DNA of 64,000 nt from Rhizophagus irregularis (Eukaryota > Glomeromycota > Glomeromycetes > Glomerales > Glomeraceae): contig NC_089439.1 in NCBI RefSeq assembly GCF_026210795.1, positions 62,001 to 126,000 of the forward strand, written 5' to 3'. Within the stretch, counting starts at the first letter, position 1, and every line of letters begins with the position of its first letter. Made by a program: the position numbers and the translations under genes. The notes below the pieces were generated by a model that had not been told where the DNA came from, ran no database searches, and saw only the letters and a list, made by a program, of their open reading frames with translations. Positions 20,726 to 33,653 of this stretch are shown piece by piece.

Positions 20726-21888
20726 TTACGTAATTTTTCAGTCGTACGAATGACCGAATTTGACTAATGTGGCTTTTTGTGTGCAACACAGACCGGAAAA
20801 AAAATAAAGCGTAGCGAAAATCAATTTCATACAATTATTACTCTAAGAAATCTAATGTCTACAAGTGTTGGTTTCGTGAAAAGGAGGGAGAAGAGAATTC
20901 AAATCAAATATTTGGAAGAGCAGAATGGGTATAAAATATTAAAAAGACTTTTGTGGTCTTTACGAATAATGGTATGTCACATCAAAATACTGAAATCAAT
21001 CCTTTGGCATTAGCAACTGCCAAAAAGGCTACAAATTCTAAAAAGCTCCTTAGATAATACAAATATGGAGAAATGGTCATATCGGTGGATTTGATTACTT
21101 TGCTTTAAAAGGTCTTAAAAAATATTTTCATAAATTTCCGTTGCCTAAAAAAAAAATTTCAGCTCAACAAAAATTTTTCTTATAAATAAGGATTTTAATC
21201 TTTGTAGCAATGCACTTTATCATGTAATTTAAAATGTACTTGATTAATTAATTTATTATAATTTACTACATTGATAATTACAATTTACGAAATTTTATTA
21301 ATAAAAACAAATTCTGTAAAAATTTACACGAGAACGATAAAAAATCACGAAAATATCTTGAAAACTAGTGATATTGGGAAAATTAGCATAGCGGACATCT
21401 TTACTTTATCACAATTTTGTCGATCATTTGTCGATCATTTATTCAATTTTATCACTTCGTTATAATTACTTCAGTTGAAAATCCTACATAATAATAATTT
21501 TACAGACAAATTTAACATTCATTTAAATTTACTGCATACTAAATTTACCAAAAAAAATTCTTTAAACAGTTAATAAATTTTTACAAATTTTGTCTATATG
21601 TATATTTTAATAATATTCATAAATATTTGCTCAATGATAACTTTTTGATTACCTAAAATTCTACATAATTATTTTTGCCATTGATTCTTAAATACCTAAA
21701 TAATATATTTTGAAAATTTCAAGTTTCGCCCATAAATCTGTGGCTTCGCCCGAAGCTCCAAAGTCAAATTAGCAGATAATCGGCAAATATAGGCAAATAT
21801 CAAATTATTGAAAATTTCGGTTTAAGGTTAACTTTGACAATATAATTTTTTTTATTTTTCGTAAATTATACTACTAAAAAGACATTAG
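20726..21888. other. Stretch without a supported gene
   Basis: An open plus frame at 20777-21013 and neighbouring frames look weakly coding (Lys-rich, one frame gives MSHQNTEINPLALATAKKA), so this could be a decayed gene. No family is recognised. The remainder is AT-rich intergenic DNA. Confidence 0.35.
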
Positions 21889-22065
21889 TATACATGCCAC
21901 CCAAATTATTTTGGACTGCTGTAATTATAAGTAAAATCCCAAATTCAATTATAGCATCCCAAATTATTTTAGCACTTTACATAGTAAATTATATATAAAC
22001 CGAATGAATTATGGCATCCCAAATTATAATTATGGCATCCCAAAATAATTTGGGCAGCATGTATA
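21889..22065 (-). mobile_element. 177-bp MITE, copy 2 (inverted), perfect 8-bp target duplication
   Basis: Reverse-complement copy of the element at 12886-13062, the same length with only a handful of differences. Flanked on both sides by GACATTAG (21881-21888 and 22066-22073). The perfect duplication and near-identity suggest a fairly recent insertion. Confidence 0.88.
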
Positions 22066-22484
22066 GACATTAGTATAGTTTGGCTAAGCATTTTATGGCT
22101 TTAACCATAGCTTCAAAATTAATGTGACATGATAAATTATATGATCGACAAATGATCGGCAAAGTGATAAAAGCATGTCTACTATGCTGGGAAAATTATG
22201 GCACAGTTGCCGAATTTGAATCAACGTAACTGTAATTATTTTATGGACGTATTAAAATTTGAAGATGTATTCCATTATGACTGATGTATTGCACTTTGAC
22301 AGACGTATTCCCTTATAGTAAATTTACTAGGCGCATTCCTATTTTCTACAAAAATAAGAGTAAACAGGTGATTCTAAAAAAATTTTAATCAAGTATTGTA
22401 TCTAAAAACTTTAACATAATTAAATTTAATTATTGAACCCGTTTATTGATCTTCATTTCTTCTAACTAAACAGAGAAAAAAGTT

Positions 22485-22895
22485 CAGTTCAGTTCAGTTT
22501 CGCCTAAACTGAACCAATTTACTGATGCGTCTAAAGGAAAAATGAAAGGGAATGTTAGTAATGCTTCCAATTCAATAAAAAATCACCTTCCCATTTTACT
22601 TACTATTCCAAAACCCGATATTCAAAAGGCCAAAGTCTAAGGGCGTCCCTAAAGAAAAAATAATAAAAGGAATATTAGTAACGTTTCCAATTCAATAAAA
22701 AATCACCCTCCCATTTTACTTACTATTTCAAAACCCAGTATTCAAGAAGCTGAAGTCCAAGGGCATTCCTAAAGAAAAAAAAAGAAAAAGAATATTAGCA
22801 ATGTTCACAAAAACAAAAAAATCCCCTCTCAATCCCATTCCACTTACATTCCACGCCAGACATCCAAGAAGCTGAAGAGGAGGTGTATCTGATGA
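22485..22895 (+). repeat. 120-bp tandem repeat, about three copies
   Basis: Units start near 22524, 22644 and 22764 with (G)GGC.TCCCTAAAG-like bases. They share CCAATTCAATAAAAAATCACC, then CCCATTTTACTTACTAT and ATTCAA.AAGC.GAAGTC. The 120-bp period is a multiple of three and one frame repeats similar residues, but stops break it, so it may be a decayed repeat-containing ORF. A TTCAG(n) run precedes it at 22481. Confidence 0.65.
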
Positions 22896-22899
22896 GAAA

Positions 22900-23525
22900 C
22901 GTGATGTAATTAACTCTGTAAAATTTCCAATTTTTACAAATGCAAAAATTCATCTATAAGGCAACTATACAAAAAAATGATTTAAATAATAAAATAATAT
23001 TTTTAACATAATATTCATGATGTTTTTTATGCAAAAATAAAAAAAATCTAGATTAATTATTGCAATTTCACGTATATAATTAATTAAACAATGTTGAAAA
23101 TTGCATGCAAATTTGCACGCAATTTTCTTATTATTTAAGGGATATATTTTATATAAAAAATAAAATTATTGGTTTTTTTAAAATAAAACAATTTAAAATT
23201 TAATAAATTATGTGATTTAAGTAAACTTTACTTCAGATGAATTTTACTCTAATAAATGTTAAAATCACTTAATTAATAATTAAACAAAAAAAGATTTGAA
23301 GAAATTTAAAAAAATAAAAAAAAAGACTTATTATCAAAATTTTAATTTAAAATAAAATACTATATATAATATTAAAAAATATAATAGAATTTCAAAAATT
23401 ATAATTTAAAGAAAAAAAAAATTTAATATAAAATTTTAAATATATTCATTAAAATATATATTTAATTATTAAAAATCATATTTTTTATATAAATTAATAT
23501 TTTATTTTAATTTATATATTTAATT
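22900..23525. other. Very AT-rich intergenic DNA
   Basis: More than 85 percent A+T by eye, no gene. Downstream flank of the dehydrogenase gene. Confidence 0.5.
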
Positions 23526-26500
23526 CTATATATTATTAAAAACTTTATCTAAAATTTTTAAATGCTCAATATAATGCCATTTAGAAATACCAACAGCTGG
23601 TGCAGCACTTATTGGTCTACTAATACATTTTATCTAAAATAATAAAATTGTTTAGTTTAAATAATTTAAAAAAAAATTTTATAAATAAGTATTTTACCTT
23701 TTGATTATTAGGTAATATTTGATTTAATCTTTGTTCAATAAATGTAAAAGCACCATTGTTTTGTGGTTCTTCTTGACACCAAATAAATTCTATAATTTTT
23801 GAAAAAATTATATATATAATTTATTAATTATTTTTTATTTTAAAAAGTTAATCTTTATTATATTACCTTGCACATTATTATAATTACTTAATTCTTGTTC
23901 TATATCTTTTCTTGGAAATGGACATAATTCCTAAAATAATTAATTAAATTAATACAGTAATTGATAAAATAAAAAATAATTATTAATTTAATTAATAATA
24001 CTTCAACTCTAATAATTGCAACTTTATTTTCCAATCTTTTATTTTGTCTTTCTTTTACAAGATCATAATATAATTTTCCACAAACAAATACAACTTTTTC
24101 AATTCTAAAGCCAATAGAAATGCATAAATATTTGATGAAATATTACAAAATTACATAAATTACTTCTTACTTTGATTTTTCTAAAATATTATCATTTCCA
24201 AGAACTGGTAAAAATGTTGTACCAGATATCATTTCTTCAAAATTAGATACTGCAGCCTAAAATTAATTACAATAAATAATTATTTAAAAAATAATACATT
24301 ATTTTATTATTATAATAAAGTTAAACTTACAGGTGATCTTAATAATATTTTTGGAGTCATAATAATAAGAGGTTTTCTAAAATTCCTTTTTAACTAGAAA
24401 AAAAAATAACAAATAATCAATATAGTTTTTAATATAATGATAAATACATTTGTTGATCTCAAACCTGTCTTCTTAAAGCATGGAAATATTGTGCAGGAGT
24501 AGTAGGATTTATTATATGCATATTTGGATTGATTGGTATATTATCATTTAATACATCAAGTCTGTCATTTGAAAGCTATTTAAAATAATAAAACAAAATT
24601 TAAACTTATATATATTGTGATTAAACATAGAGAAAATCATACCTGTAAAAAGCGTTCAATTCTACAACTACTATGTTCAGGTCCTGCTCCATCATAACCA
24701 TGAGGTAATAGCATAACTAATCCTGATTGCCTTAGCCATTTCACTTATATGTTGGACAGAATTTTAGTATAATTTAATATAAATTAATATGTTTAGCTAA
24801 ATAAATATTTTGAAGTATATACCTTCACCACTTGAAATATAAGTGTCAATAATAACTTGGGCCCCATTAAAGAAATCACCAAATTGTGCTTCCCACAAAT
24901 TGAGATTATTTGGATTTTCAATTGACATCCCATATTCAAATCCAACTACTGCTAATTCACTTAAGTTACTATTCGCTACCTATAATTAATTAATAAATTA
25001 CATGTTTAGCAATAAAAAAAATAAAATGATTTATATATACTAACTTCAAGCATTCCTTGATCTTTTGATAAATTATTTAATGGAACAACAACGCGCTCTG
25101 TTTCTTGACAAACCATCATTGCGTGACGATGACTAAATGTACCACGACCAACATCTTGCCCACATAATCTAACATTATGTCCCTCTAGTAATAATGAACC
25201 TAAAGCAAGAGCCTTTTATATAAAATTGACATTAATATAATTTAAGTACAAATTAAATATTTTTAAATAGATAGAAACCTCAGCTGTTGCCCAATCAATA
25301 TTTTTTCCTTCGGCAATTCTTTGTAGTCTGGACTGTATATGAAACTTCTTTAGGCGAGGATGTATGATCTATTTAAATATTTAAATAATATATTAATAAT
25401 ATAAAATTATCCATATATGATTGATGATAATAAACTTACAATATCATCTGAGACAGTTACTGAAATCTTTCCTACTTTTTCTAAAATTTCTCTTGAGACT
25501 CCTATAAATTAAACAAAGTTATTTTTTTTTTAAAAAAAAAAAGAAATAATTGAATGTCTTTAAAAACTACCTGTATCCAATTTTGAAACCGTTTCTGTTG
25601 GCATGATCATTTCACTCCATTTCTTTTTCAAAGTATTTGCCTATTTTAAAATAAATTATTTAACCCAGATTTCTAAAGTCATATTGTTCACATATTATTA
25701 CTTTACCTCAGGCTTATGATTATCAGACAGCTTATATTGTTCTTCCAAAAATTTAAAATAATTATCTCTGAATTCCTTCATTTCATTCTGAGTAACTATT
25801 AAATCCTCGGCCTATCTTGGTTTAGAAAAAAAAGATAATAAAAGGAAATAAATCCGTGATATGTATAAATTGAATATAATATATACCAATAACTTTTCTT
25901 CATATAGCTTTGGAACACTCTTCCTAGACCGAATGTTAGCATACATTAAAGGTTGCGTATAAGCAGGTTCATCCAATTCATTATGACCCCATCTACGATA
26001 TGTAATTAAATCTATTATCACGTCCTATTTAAATGAGAATATAAAATTAATATTTGCGACTTGGCCGAAAATATTAAAATTATTTACCTTTCCAAATTTA
26101 TTTCGATACTCAAAGGCGACATTAACAGCACGTGTAACATCCTAAATTTGAAAGTTATTAATTCTAACTAAAAAAGTATTCATTAAATCAATTCATCTCA
26201 CCTCAGGAAAATCACCATTAACATGAATAACAGGCGCATTAATCATCTTTCCAATATCAGAGCTATACCAGCTGCTTCTTGCATTTTGTGCAGGTGTTGT
26301 ATAACCCAATTGATTATTTACTACAATATGAATTGAACCACCAGAAGTGAAATGTGGTAAATTCGACAATCCAAAACTTTCCATCACAACACCTTGACCT
26401 GTAAATGCCTGTTAAATAAAAAAGTAATTTCGATTAAATATTTAAATAAAAAATAAACCAAAATAAACCAATTATGTTTGCTTACTGCGTCTCCATGTAA

Positions 26501-28153
26501 TTGTATACACATTACGCGGTCACCCAATTTGCAATCTTTCTCAGATTTTAAAAGATCCATTTGCTTTGCCCGAGTCTTTCCCATAGCAACAGGATTTACT
26601 GCCTGAACCAAGAAGAAAAAAAAATTACGTAATTAGAGACATTTTTAAATAAATGAAAACTAACAAACAACTCATACTTCCAGATGTGATGGATTATGCA
26701 ACATAGAGACACTTAGGGGATTTGTTGCACCATAATCTAGTATAGGTGAAGAAGCTAAAATTTATAAGAAAATTTATTAAAACCTTAAATTGGTTTAAAA
26801 AAAATTCCTTGTTAATAAAATTCGAAAAAAATACCCAAATGTGATAAAACATCTCCAGAAGCTGGTAAATGTTCTGGAAATTCAGGATTTCCTTTCACTT
26901 TATGAAATAACCTTACAGGTGGGAATTTCAACAAATCTGTTAAAAGATTTAAACGACCTCTATGTGGCATACATAATACAACCTCAATTATACCAGCTAA
27001 AAATAAAAAGAAATTACTATACAGTTTTACAGTAATTTACTCAATACACACGATTAATACCTTTATTCGAAACTTCAAATAGTTTTTCTAAAGCAACCAT
27101 CATTGATTCGGCACCTTCAAGACCATATCGCTTAACTTGTGGAAACTTTTTCGACATAAAATGATCAAATACCTATGATAAAAGTTAATTATAAAAATAT
27201 GATAATAAGATTTTCGGGCATACATGTAATTGTGTACCTCAGATCTTGTGAGTAATTCAAAAAATTTTCGCTTCTCTTTTATAGTTAAGGAAGTTTTATC
27301 ATAAGATTCAAGAGTATAATAAAACCATCGTCTTTCACTTGCGCTCTATTAAGAATTAAAATTTTTAAAACGTATCTCGCATGATTTTTGGAAGTAATCA
27401 GGTAATCATATTTTACCGGAATATGCATGAACTCATAAGCAACTTTTCCACAGTAAACTTTCTTTAAATGAGAAAGAATAGTTTCTATATTTGCATCCTC
27501 TTTGGAAACTTTTGTTGAAGCTGATTTGTTCACATGCAATATTCCTAATATTAAAATAATTATATGTAAAAATTGAATATTGAAATTTTCATTGTATTGG
27601 ATTATTAAATACCATTTAAATTATAAACTTTGTTAGGATCGGTAAATCCATATCTTTCATGATCGAGAGCTGTGACTTTTCTATTCGATTGATATTGAAA
27701 TATTTAAGAAATTCAATAATTAGAAAGATCAAAATTTTGATAAATGAAACATACTCTCGTTCCAGAATACCCAAAGGATCGAGGTGAGCTTCTTTATGAC
27801 CATAAGTTCTATAAGCAGTGACAAGACGAAGTAAATTTGCATTTTCGATACGATTTGATAATTCAACCTTTGTATCTAATTAAAGCAAAAATTAACAATG
27901 TGGCGCAGTTAAATAGAATTTCAGCCATTTGATAATAATAAAAAATTTACTAACAATCTTTCATAGTATCTTCTGTTGTAGGGACTCTATAACCAAAAGC
28001 TTCGTTATCATGATAGCTTTTAGAATTTTGTATCCAAATTTTATAATTAAATCGTGGACGAATTATTGGTCTACTCAAAGCGTTAATTATTCTTAAATTA
28101 ATAGGTCGTATTATAGAATTTGATAAACTTAATAGATTTAATAGATTTGTCAT
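23526..28153 (-). CDS. DHTKD1: 2-oxoadipate/2-oxoglutarate dehydrogenase E1 (DHTKD1-type), mitochondrial
   Basis: Thiamine-diphosphate E1 enzyme that decarboxylates a 2-oxo acid for an OGDH-like complex; the DHTKD1 branch acts on 2-oxoadipate in lysine breakdown. Roughly 26 short exons. The start at 28153 gives [20 protein letters not shown], an Arg/Ser/Leu-rich mitochondrial presequence. Recognisable in order: [66 protein letters not shown]; the ThDP-binding GD...NNQ element around HGDA and [11 protein letters not shown] (exons 26.2-26.6 kb); [17 protein letters not shown]; and the C-terminal EELCPFP and [10 protein letters not shown]. The last exon ends [17 protein letters not shown] before TAG at 23526. 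It lacks the long N-terminal extension of classical OGDH, which favours DHTKD1. No break was noticed, but not every exon was verified. Confidence 0.85.
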
Positions 28154-28516
28154 TGTAAATAGAAAATTTGTTAATTGATAAAAGAAAAAAAAGAAGAAAG
28201 ATAAAACCGGAACATAGATTTTAAAGTTTAATGCATTCAGATATAATGGGGAATGACCGTGAGAAATTATAAGAAATTTTTGTACAACATTCTGCATTTC
28301 AATTGACAATTCTAATTTAGTTAATGTCGATAATACTATTATCAAACATTTATTCATGGTTACAATACATGGTTTTCAAATGATCATGCTGAGATTCCGA
28401 AACCTTAAATTGATAGGTATCTTTATATTAAAGTTAATAATTTTCTCGAAAAAAAAAAAAAATAATCTTTTAATTGCGAAATAAAAACGTTAAATAAACA
28501 AATTATTTTAAGAAAA

Positions 28517-30340
28517 ATGAACACCATATTTAATATGTGGTTATTATTTATTATGAGTATTGTTATATTGAATTGGAATATAGAAGCAAATCCCATAGAT
28601 ACACAATTGATTATGCATGATTATCAATTGTCAAATCAAAAACATTTTCAAATAATTGAAAATAACGATAAAAAATTTTCGGGAAAATTTTTACATATTA
28701 CTGGTAAATAAATTTATTTCAACCAATACTTTAATAAATACGTAAATTTCAATCTTACTTTTCCATTTTCACTTTTCAGACATCCATTTTGATCATCTTT
28801 ATCTTCCGAATAGTGACCCATCCAAATTTTGTCATAATTATGCCAAAAAATCAAAGAATAATAAGTCCGGAAAATTTGGAACTCCACAATCGGAATGTGA
28901 TTCATCTTATGCATTAATAAATTCAACATTCTTTTTCCTTAAAGAAAATTTTCAAGATGTCGATTTTATAATCTATACTGGTGATACTTTGAGACACGAG
29001 AGAGATTCAAAGATTCCTTTGACAGAAGATTATGTTAAATGGTCTCATAAGACTATTATTAATTATATTATGGAGACTTTTGACATTGATAAGATAAAAT
29101 TTGTAAGTAATCTATTAGCATTGCAGAATTGTTGGAACAATAAGCAATTCTTTAATTTTTTTCTTAAATATAGATTCCTACATTGGGAAATAATGATGAG
29201 TGGGGTAAGTCTTATTGAACAAAATGTAAATATACATATCAATTTTTTAATTGTTTTTTTTTAATAAAAATATAATTAGATCATAATCAACTTGAGGATG
29301 GTCCAAACACACTTTTTAGTAACTTGACTCAAATATGGGCACCTTTAAAATTAAATCTAACTTCTGATTTTTTAAAGGGCGGATATTTTAGACAAGATAT
29401 AAATTCAAAACTTAGCGTATTTAGCTTAAATTCAATGTATTTCTATGATTCTAATGATCAAATAAAGGATTGTAATCATAAAAATTCCCCGGGAGCAATT
29501 CAATTAAAATGGATTGAAAATCAATTAAAGAGTGCAAGAAAGGAAAGAAGAAAAGTTTTTATTGCACAACATATCCCACCTTTAGATTCGGAAGGTAATA
29601 AAAATCTAAAAATCTTTTTTTTTTCCTGATGCATTTTTTTTTCTTACAAGTTTACACTTTGATTTTTTATAGGTGAACCTACATTTTATCATGCATGCTA
29701 CAATAAATATGTAGAATTACTTGGAAAATTTTCTGATGTTATATCCGGACATTTTACTGGTACATGTACTAGAAAATATTTATCATTATTTTTTTATATA
29801 CAAAAATTATTTATAAATAATGATTTGTAAAATAGGTCACACAAATCTGGATACTTTAACATTTGTAACAGTTTCTAAAAATATTAAAAATATTCGTGAA
29901 AAATACAGTTTATTATATCTTGACAAGAATGAAGATCCTTTAATGGAATCAAATAAAGATGTTATTTTAGTCTTAAATAATGCACCTTCAATATATCCAG
30001 GTAATTATTTCAACTCTTCTTATTTCATTTAAAACTAATCATAATTTTAATTATTTTAATTATTTTAATAGTTCATAATTCAGGAATTCGAGAATACAGA
30101 TATTCAACTTCTCTTGAAATGTTTGGAATATTAATTGACTATATTCAATATTATGCTGACATTAAAAAAGCCAATAAAATAGGTAAATTGGAATGGGAAA
30201 TGGAGTATATTGCAAGTAAAACATATAGTATGAAACAATTATCACCATCAGATTGGGCCAAAGTGTTAGATCAAATGAAAGACAAAGATAGTAAATTATG
30301 GCAAGATTACTCAAAATATGTTACTGTTAGTGAATATTAA
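28517..30340 (+). CDS. Endopolyphosphatase / acid sphingomyelinase-like metallophosphoesterase
   Basis: Predicted 458-residue protein from seven exons: 28517-28703, 28780-29102, 29174-29204, 29280-29594, 29673-29759, 29836-30000 and 30072-30340. All phases agree. An N-terminal hydrophobic segment (MWLLFIMSIVILNW) acts as signal or anchor, fitting a vacuolar or secreted enzyme. Metallophosphatase motifs: DIHFD (metal ligands Asp, His), YTGDTLRH (GD), GNND across the exon 2-4 junctions, IAQHIPP, and SGHFTGHTN. Order and spacing match yeast Ppn1-type endopolyphosphatase and the related SMPDL phosphodiesterases; I favour polyphosphate hydrolysis. AM fungi store polyphosphate in vacuoles, so the role would fit. 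The gene is divergent from the E1 gene, with 363 bp between starts. Confidence 0.78.
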
Positions 30341-31895
30341 AAGAATAATACTTTTAACATTATGATTAAAAAAAAGAATTTATAACATATAAGACAATTA
30401 ATTACATCTGAATACTTGTCCCAAATATATGAATCATATCTCAAAGTCATTTTCTGAAACTCCAATTTCCATAATTAATAAATGATATATAGTTTAAGAA
30501 TACTATAATAAAGTAACTGAATTCGATTTGCTCTTTTTTTTATCAATTATAAAATTAATAAGTGGGTATAATATTCATATAAGATTGTATGCTAATACTA
30601 AGTTAGAGATAACATCTATTTTTGAGTAGGACTGGATAAGTCAGGTAGTGCAGTTGTACTTCCACTAACTTATTTTTTGTTATAGTTAACATTATAAGCT
30701 ATAGAGATCTAATATCACTTTAGAACTATACACATATTTCAGAATTAGCAAAAAGAATTAAAAGATGTTCTTGCAAACTAAACAATAAGATATATTTTGA
30801 CCTTACTAGATGACGTATTATTACCACTGGTTTTTGTCTTTTTTAACACTAACTCTTGCTTAAAAAAACAAACTCGCTTGCATTCTAACAGTATTACCAA
30901 TACTTGTTATTATTCAATAGAAGAGAAAGAAATATATAAAACTTTTAAATGTATTACCAGAACGTAGTTGATCTTGAGTGGCATTAAAATTGTATTGTTG
31001 AAATCATCATGTAATTCTGCTATTTGAGAAACCATTTTATTAGCATTAAGATTTACAATCATATTCAACATTACCATGAAAGATGAACTTTTTTTCCAGA
31101 TTTTGGCTCTACCTAAATGAATATAAATATAGAGAAGAAAACCCATACAGACGTATTCTAAAGTGTTCTGCTAGATATATCAGACGTATTCCTAGTATCT
31201 CTTGAACTAAATACACTTTTCATAATTAAAATAAAAGATTCAAACCTTAATTATTTGAGAAACTATCTTATTAGCATTAAGATTTATAGCTTATATTTAA
31301 CGTTGCCAATTCAAACATATTTTAAGATACTCTGCTAGACTTATCTATTAGGCTGTTAGACGTATCCTTAGCACCTTTTAAATTAACACACTTTCCATTA
31401 TTAAAGTAAAAGATCCTAAACCTTAAAATTTTCTAAAGTATATAAATCATTATATTTCTTACATTTACATGATTTTTCATGACATTCAAACAAATTGCAT
31501 ACTTTCTAATATAATACAATAATTGTAAAATAATCATGTGTTAACACATGAAAAAAAATTCCATTTTTATTAAATGAATAAATCAGAATTTTTGCTATAC
31601 TATGAAATAAAACAGAATTTTTATGATTTTAACAATTTTATTTTGATACATAACAACTAGCCAATACTTATTGCATATTTTAACTATATCATAATAAAAG
31701 TTTCATAAAAAAATTATTATCGTATCATTAGTGCAATCTAAATTAATTTGCATTAAGATGAGAATTATCAAATGTTTATTACTATAATTGGAGGTCATCT
31801 AAAGCAGAGATAAATCACGTGATTCGTTATAATTTTGATTAGATTAATTTTTTATAAGCAAAGATTAATATTAATAATCTATATATTAAAAAACA
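30341..31895. other. Intergenic DNA with a diverged duplication
   Basis: No gene supported. About 31150-31260 and 31330-31440 are diverged copies of one sequence (CTGCTAGA, AGACGTATTC, TAAAGTAAAAGAT.C, AAACCTTAA in order). Confidence 0.45.
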
Positions 31896-31899
31896 CTGC

Positions 31900-32170
31900 A
31901 ATCACGTGGGCGTTATATTTAGATTAACCATATAAATAAGTCATTTGAATTGTGTAACCCTACTCCTATTCGTCGCCAATGTTACACAAGACCAAAAAAG
32001 GAAATTTTATTTCTGGCGAAAAACTGAAATTTTGGGTTACACTGGATTCCATAAAAGGAAATTGTCGGTTACGCAAATTTCCAAAAAGGAAATTTTGTCT
32101 TCTGTTACTTTCAGAGAAATTAAAAAAATTGTGTTGCTCAAATTTCCAAAAAAGGATATTCTTTGCAGAT
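31900..32170. promoter_or_regulatory. Cluster of CArG-box-like CC(A/T)6GG sites
   Basis: Strict CC(A/T)6GG matches at 31992-32001, 32049-32058 and 32146-32155, plus a 9-bp variant CCAAAAAGG at 32081-32089. Most sit in a GGAAA context resembling Mcm1/SRF (MADS-box) sites. A CACGTG lies just upstream near 31904. No gene start is close, so function is unknown. The overlapping open frames are not thought to be genes. Confidence 0.35.
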
Positions 32171-32229
32171 CTTTTAATTCTGGCCGGAATTACATATTAA
32201 CTGTTGTCGTAGACAACAGGTGAACAGTA

Positions 32230-32395
32230 GAAAAACCGTATGTTTTATACTAATAAATAGTATATTGTTTTATATTTTATATTATGAACAGTATACTTTT
32301 TCAGGATAAATCGTATATTTTATACTGATAAACAGTACTTTTTTCCAGTTTAAACTGCATATTTTGTACTGATAAATAGTATATATTATTATTTG
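32230..32395. repeat. TATACTGATAAACAGTA-type repeat
   Basis: Three to four degenerate copies of GTATATTTTATACTGATAAACAGTA-like units of about 55 bp. Similar words recur at 39780-40070 and after 40520. Confidence 0.55.
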
Positions 32396-32897
32396 CAAAC
32401 AGAATTTGAAATGCATTTATAATTAATAAAATTTTTATTAAATAATATTAAATATACAAATATTTTTTATAAATAATATAAATAAAAAACTAATATAAAA
32501 TAATATACTATTTGTAAAAAAAATAATATTAGCAAAATATAAACAAAAAAAAAAGAAATTTAATTAGTAATATTATCATTATTTTAAATATAAAAAAGAA
32601 ATAATAAAAAGTTAGTAATATTATTAATATATTAGTTAGATATAAAAAAGTAATAAAATGATTTTTTTTTTTTTTTTTTAAAACTTTATTATAGATGCGA
32701 TCATGTCTTATTATAATCACACTTACTTACATATATAAACTTACAAAATATAAGATAAACAAATACATATAAGAATTAAGCATTACGAAACAAGACTACT
32801 TTTCATAAAGAACAAGTCGACCTGTCACCTAAATGATCACATCATTGTTAAAAACCATGATGCGACCTCAAATTCAAAGGTGACTGTCATGATCTAC

Positions 32898-33221
32898 CTA
32901 AAAATTTGCCCAGTGACCGCCACGATGGAATGCCAAATCATTCCATTTATTCCAATTACTTTCTAACATATTACAGTCAACATTTTTAACACCCGCTTCA
33001 ATGCGTTTACTATGTGACTTAGCTTTTTTATCTTTAACGCTAATACCGCACCGCTTTTCTTCCTTTATTTGTAACTCGTTCCTTGGTTCCCAAATAAGCA
33101 TTTTGAATTCTAATAACACTCTACCAGTTATTTGTTTCAGTACCTTATACACCAATTTTTCTTCAGTTATTTTATAGCACCTTAACAGTTCCATTAACTG
33201 ACAACTAATTTGATTCTTCAT
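32898..33221 (-). CDS. Hypothetical ORF of the retroposed unit, 107 residues
   Basis: Not recognised. A basic protein beginning MKNQISCQLMELLRCYKITE, with a Lys-rich middle (KDKKAKSHSKR) and a Trp/His-rich end (WNKWNDLAFHRGGHWANF). It is second in the retroposed transcript, 432 nt after the larger ORF, so in a eukaryotic mRNA it would need reinitiation or may be a leftover. Confidence that it is translated is low. Confidence 0.35.
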   Translation of the reverse strand: MKNQISCQLMELLRCYKITEEKLVYKVLKQITGRVLLEFKMLIWEPRNELQIKEEKRCGISVKDKKAKSHSKRIEAGVKNVDCNMLESNWNKWNDLAFHRGGHWANF

Positions 33222-33299
33222 TAAAAATGTAAAATCATATAAACGGCCAATCTACACGTTATAAATAACGTGCATGTATGATTCTTTCTTTATTAAAAA

Positions 33300-33550
33300 A
33301 GCTGTATGTACATACTATCGAATACAGAATGATGAATATTATAAAAATTAATTCTTTAAAACAACTAAAAGAAGTCTATATATTTTTCTTTCAAATAAAA
33401 TTTGCCATATGTAAATATAATCAAATATGGAATGATGTGAGACTAAAAATAAATTCAATAGACAATCTGTCTATATATTTTTCTTTCTAACCAAATAGCC
33501 TTATGTAAATATTATCAGATAAGGAATGATTTAAAATCCTATAATAATTA
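33300..33550. repeat. About 100-bp tandem repeat inside the retroposed unit
   Basis: Two and a half diverged units beginning near 33300, 33406 and 33502, sharing TATGTAAATA.TATC, GGAATGAT and GTCTATATATTTTTCTTTC. They lie between the two ORFs. Confidence 0.55.
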
Positions 33551-33653
33551 TTCATTTTTTCCCTTTTGATAATTTGTTTCTTCGTAATTAGTCATCCCAC
33601 AAAAGAAAATAGAAAAATAAAACAAGAATAACTAATTACTTATTAATACTTTC

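Noticed and set aside
28153-28357. Upstream ATG for the dehydrogenase
   Set aside because: It would add a low-complexity Phe run and bury the presequence; ATG at 28153 gives a typical mitochondrial targeting peptide.
31945-32223. Overlapping 92- and 73-residue ORFs
   Set aside because: No homology, two frames open at once, and the sequence is dominated by repeated CCAAAAAAGGAAATT words.
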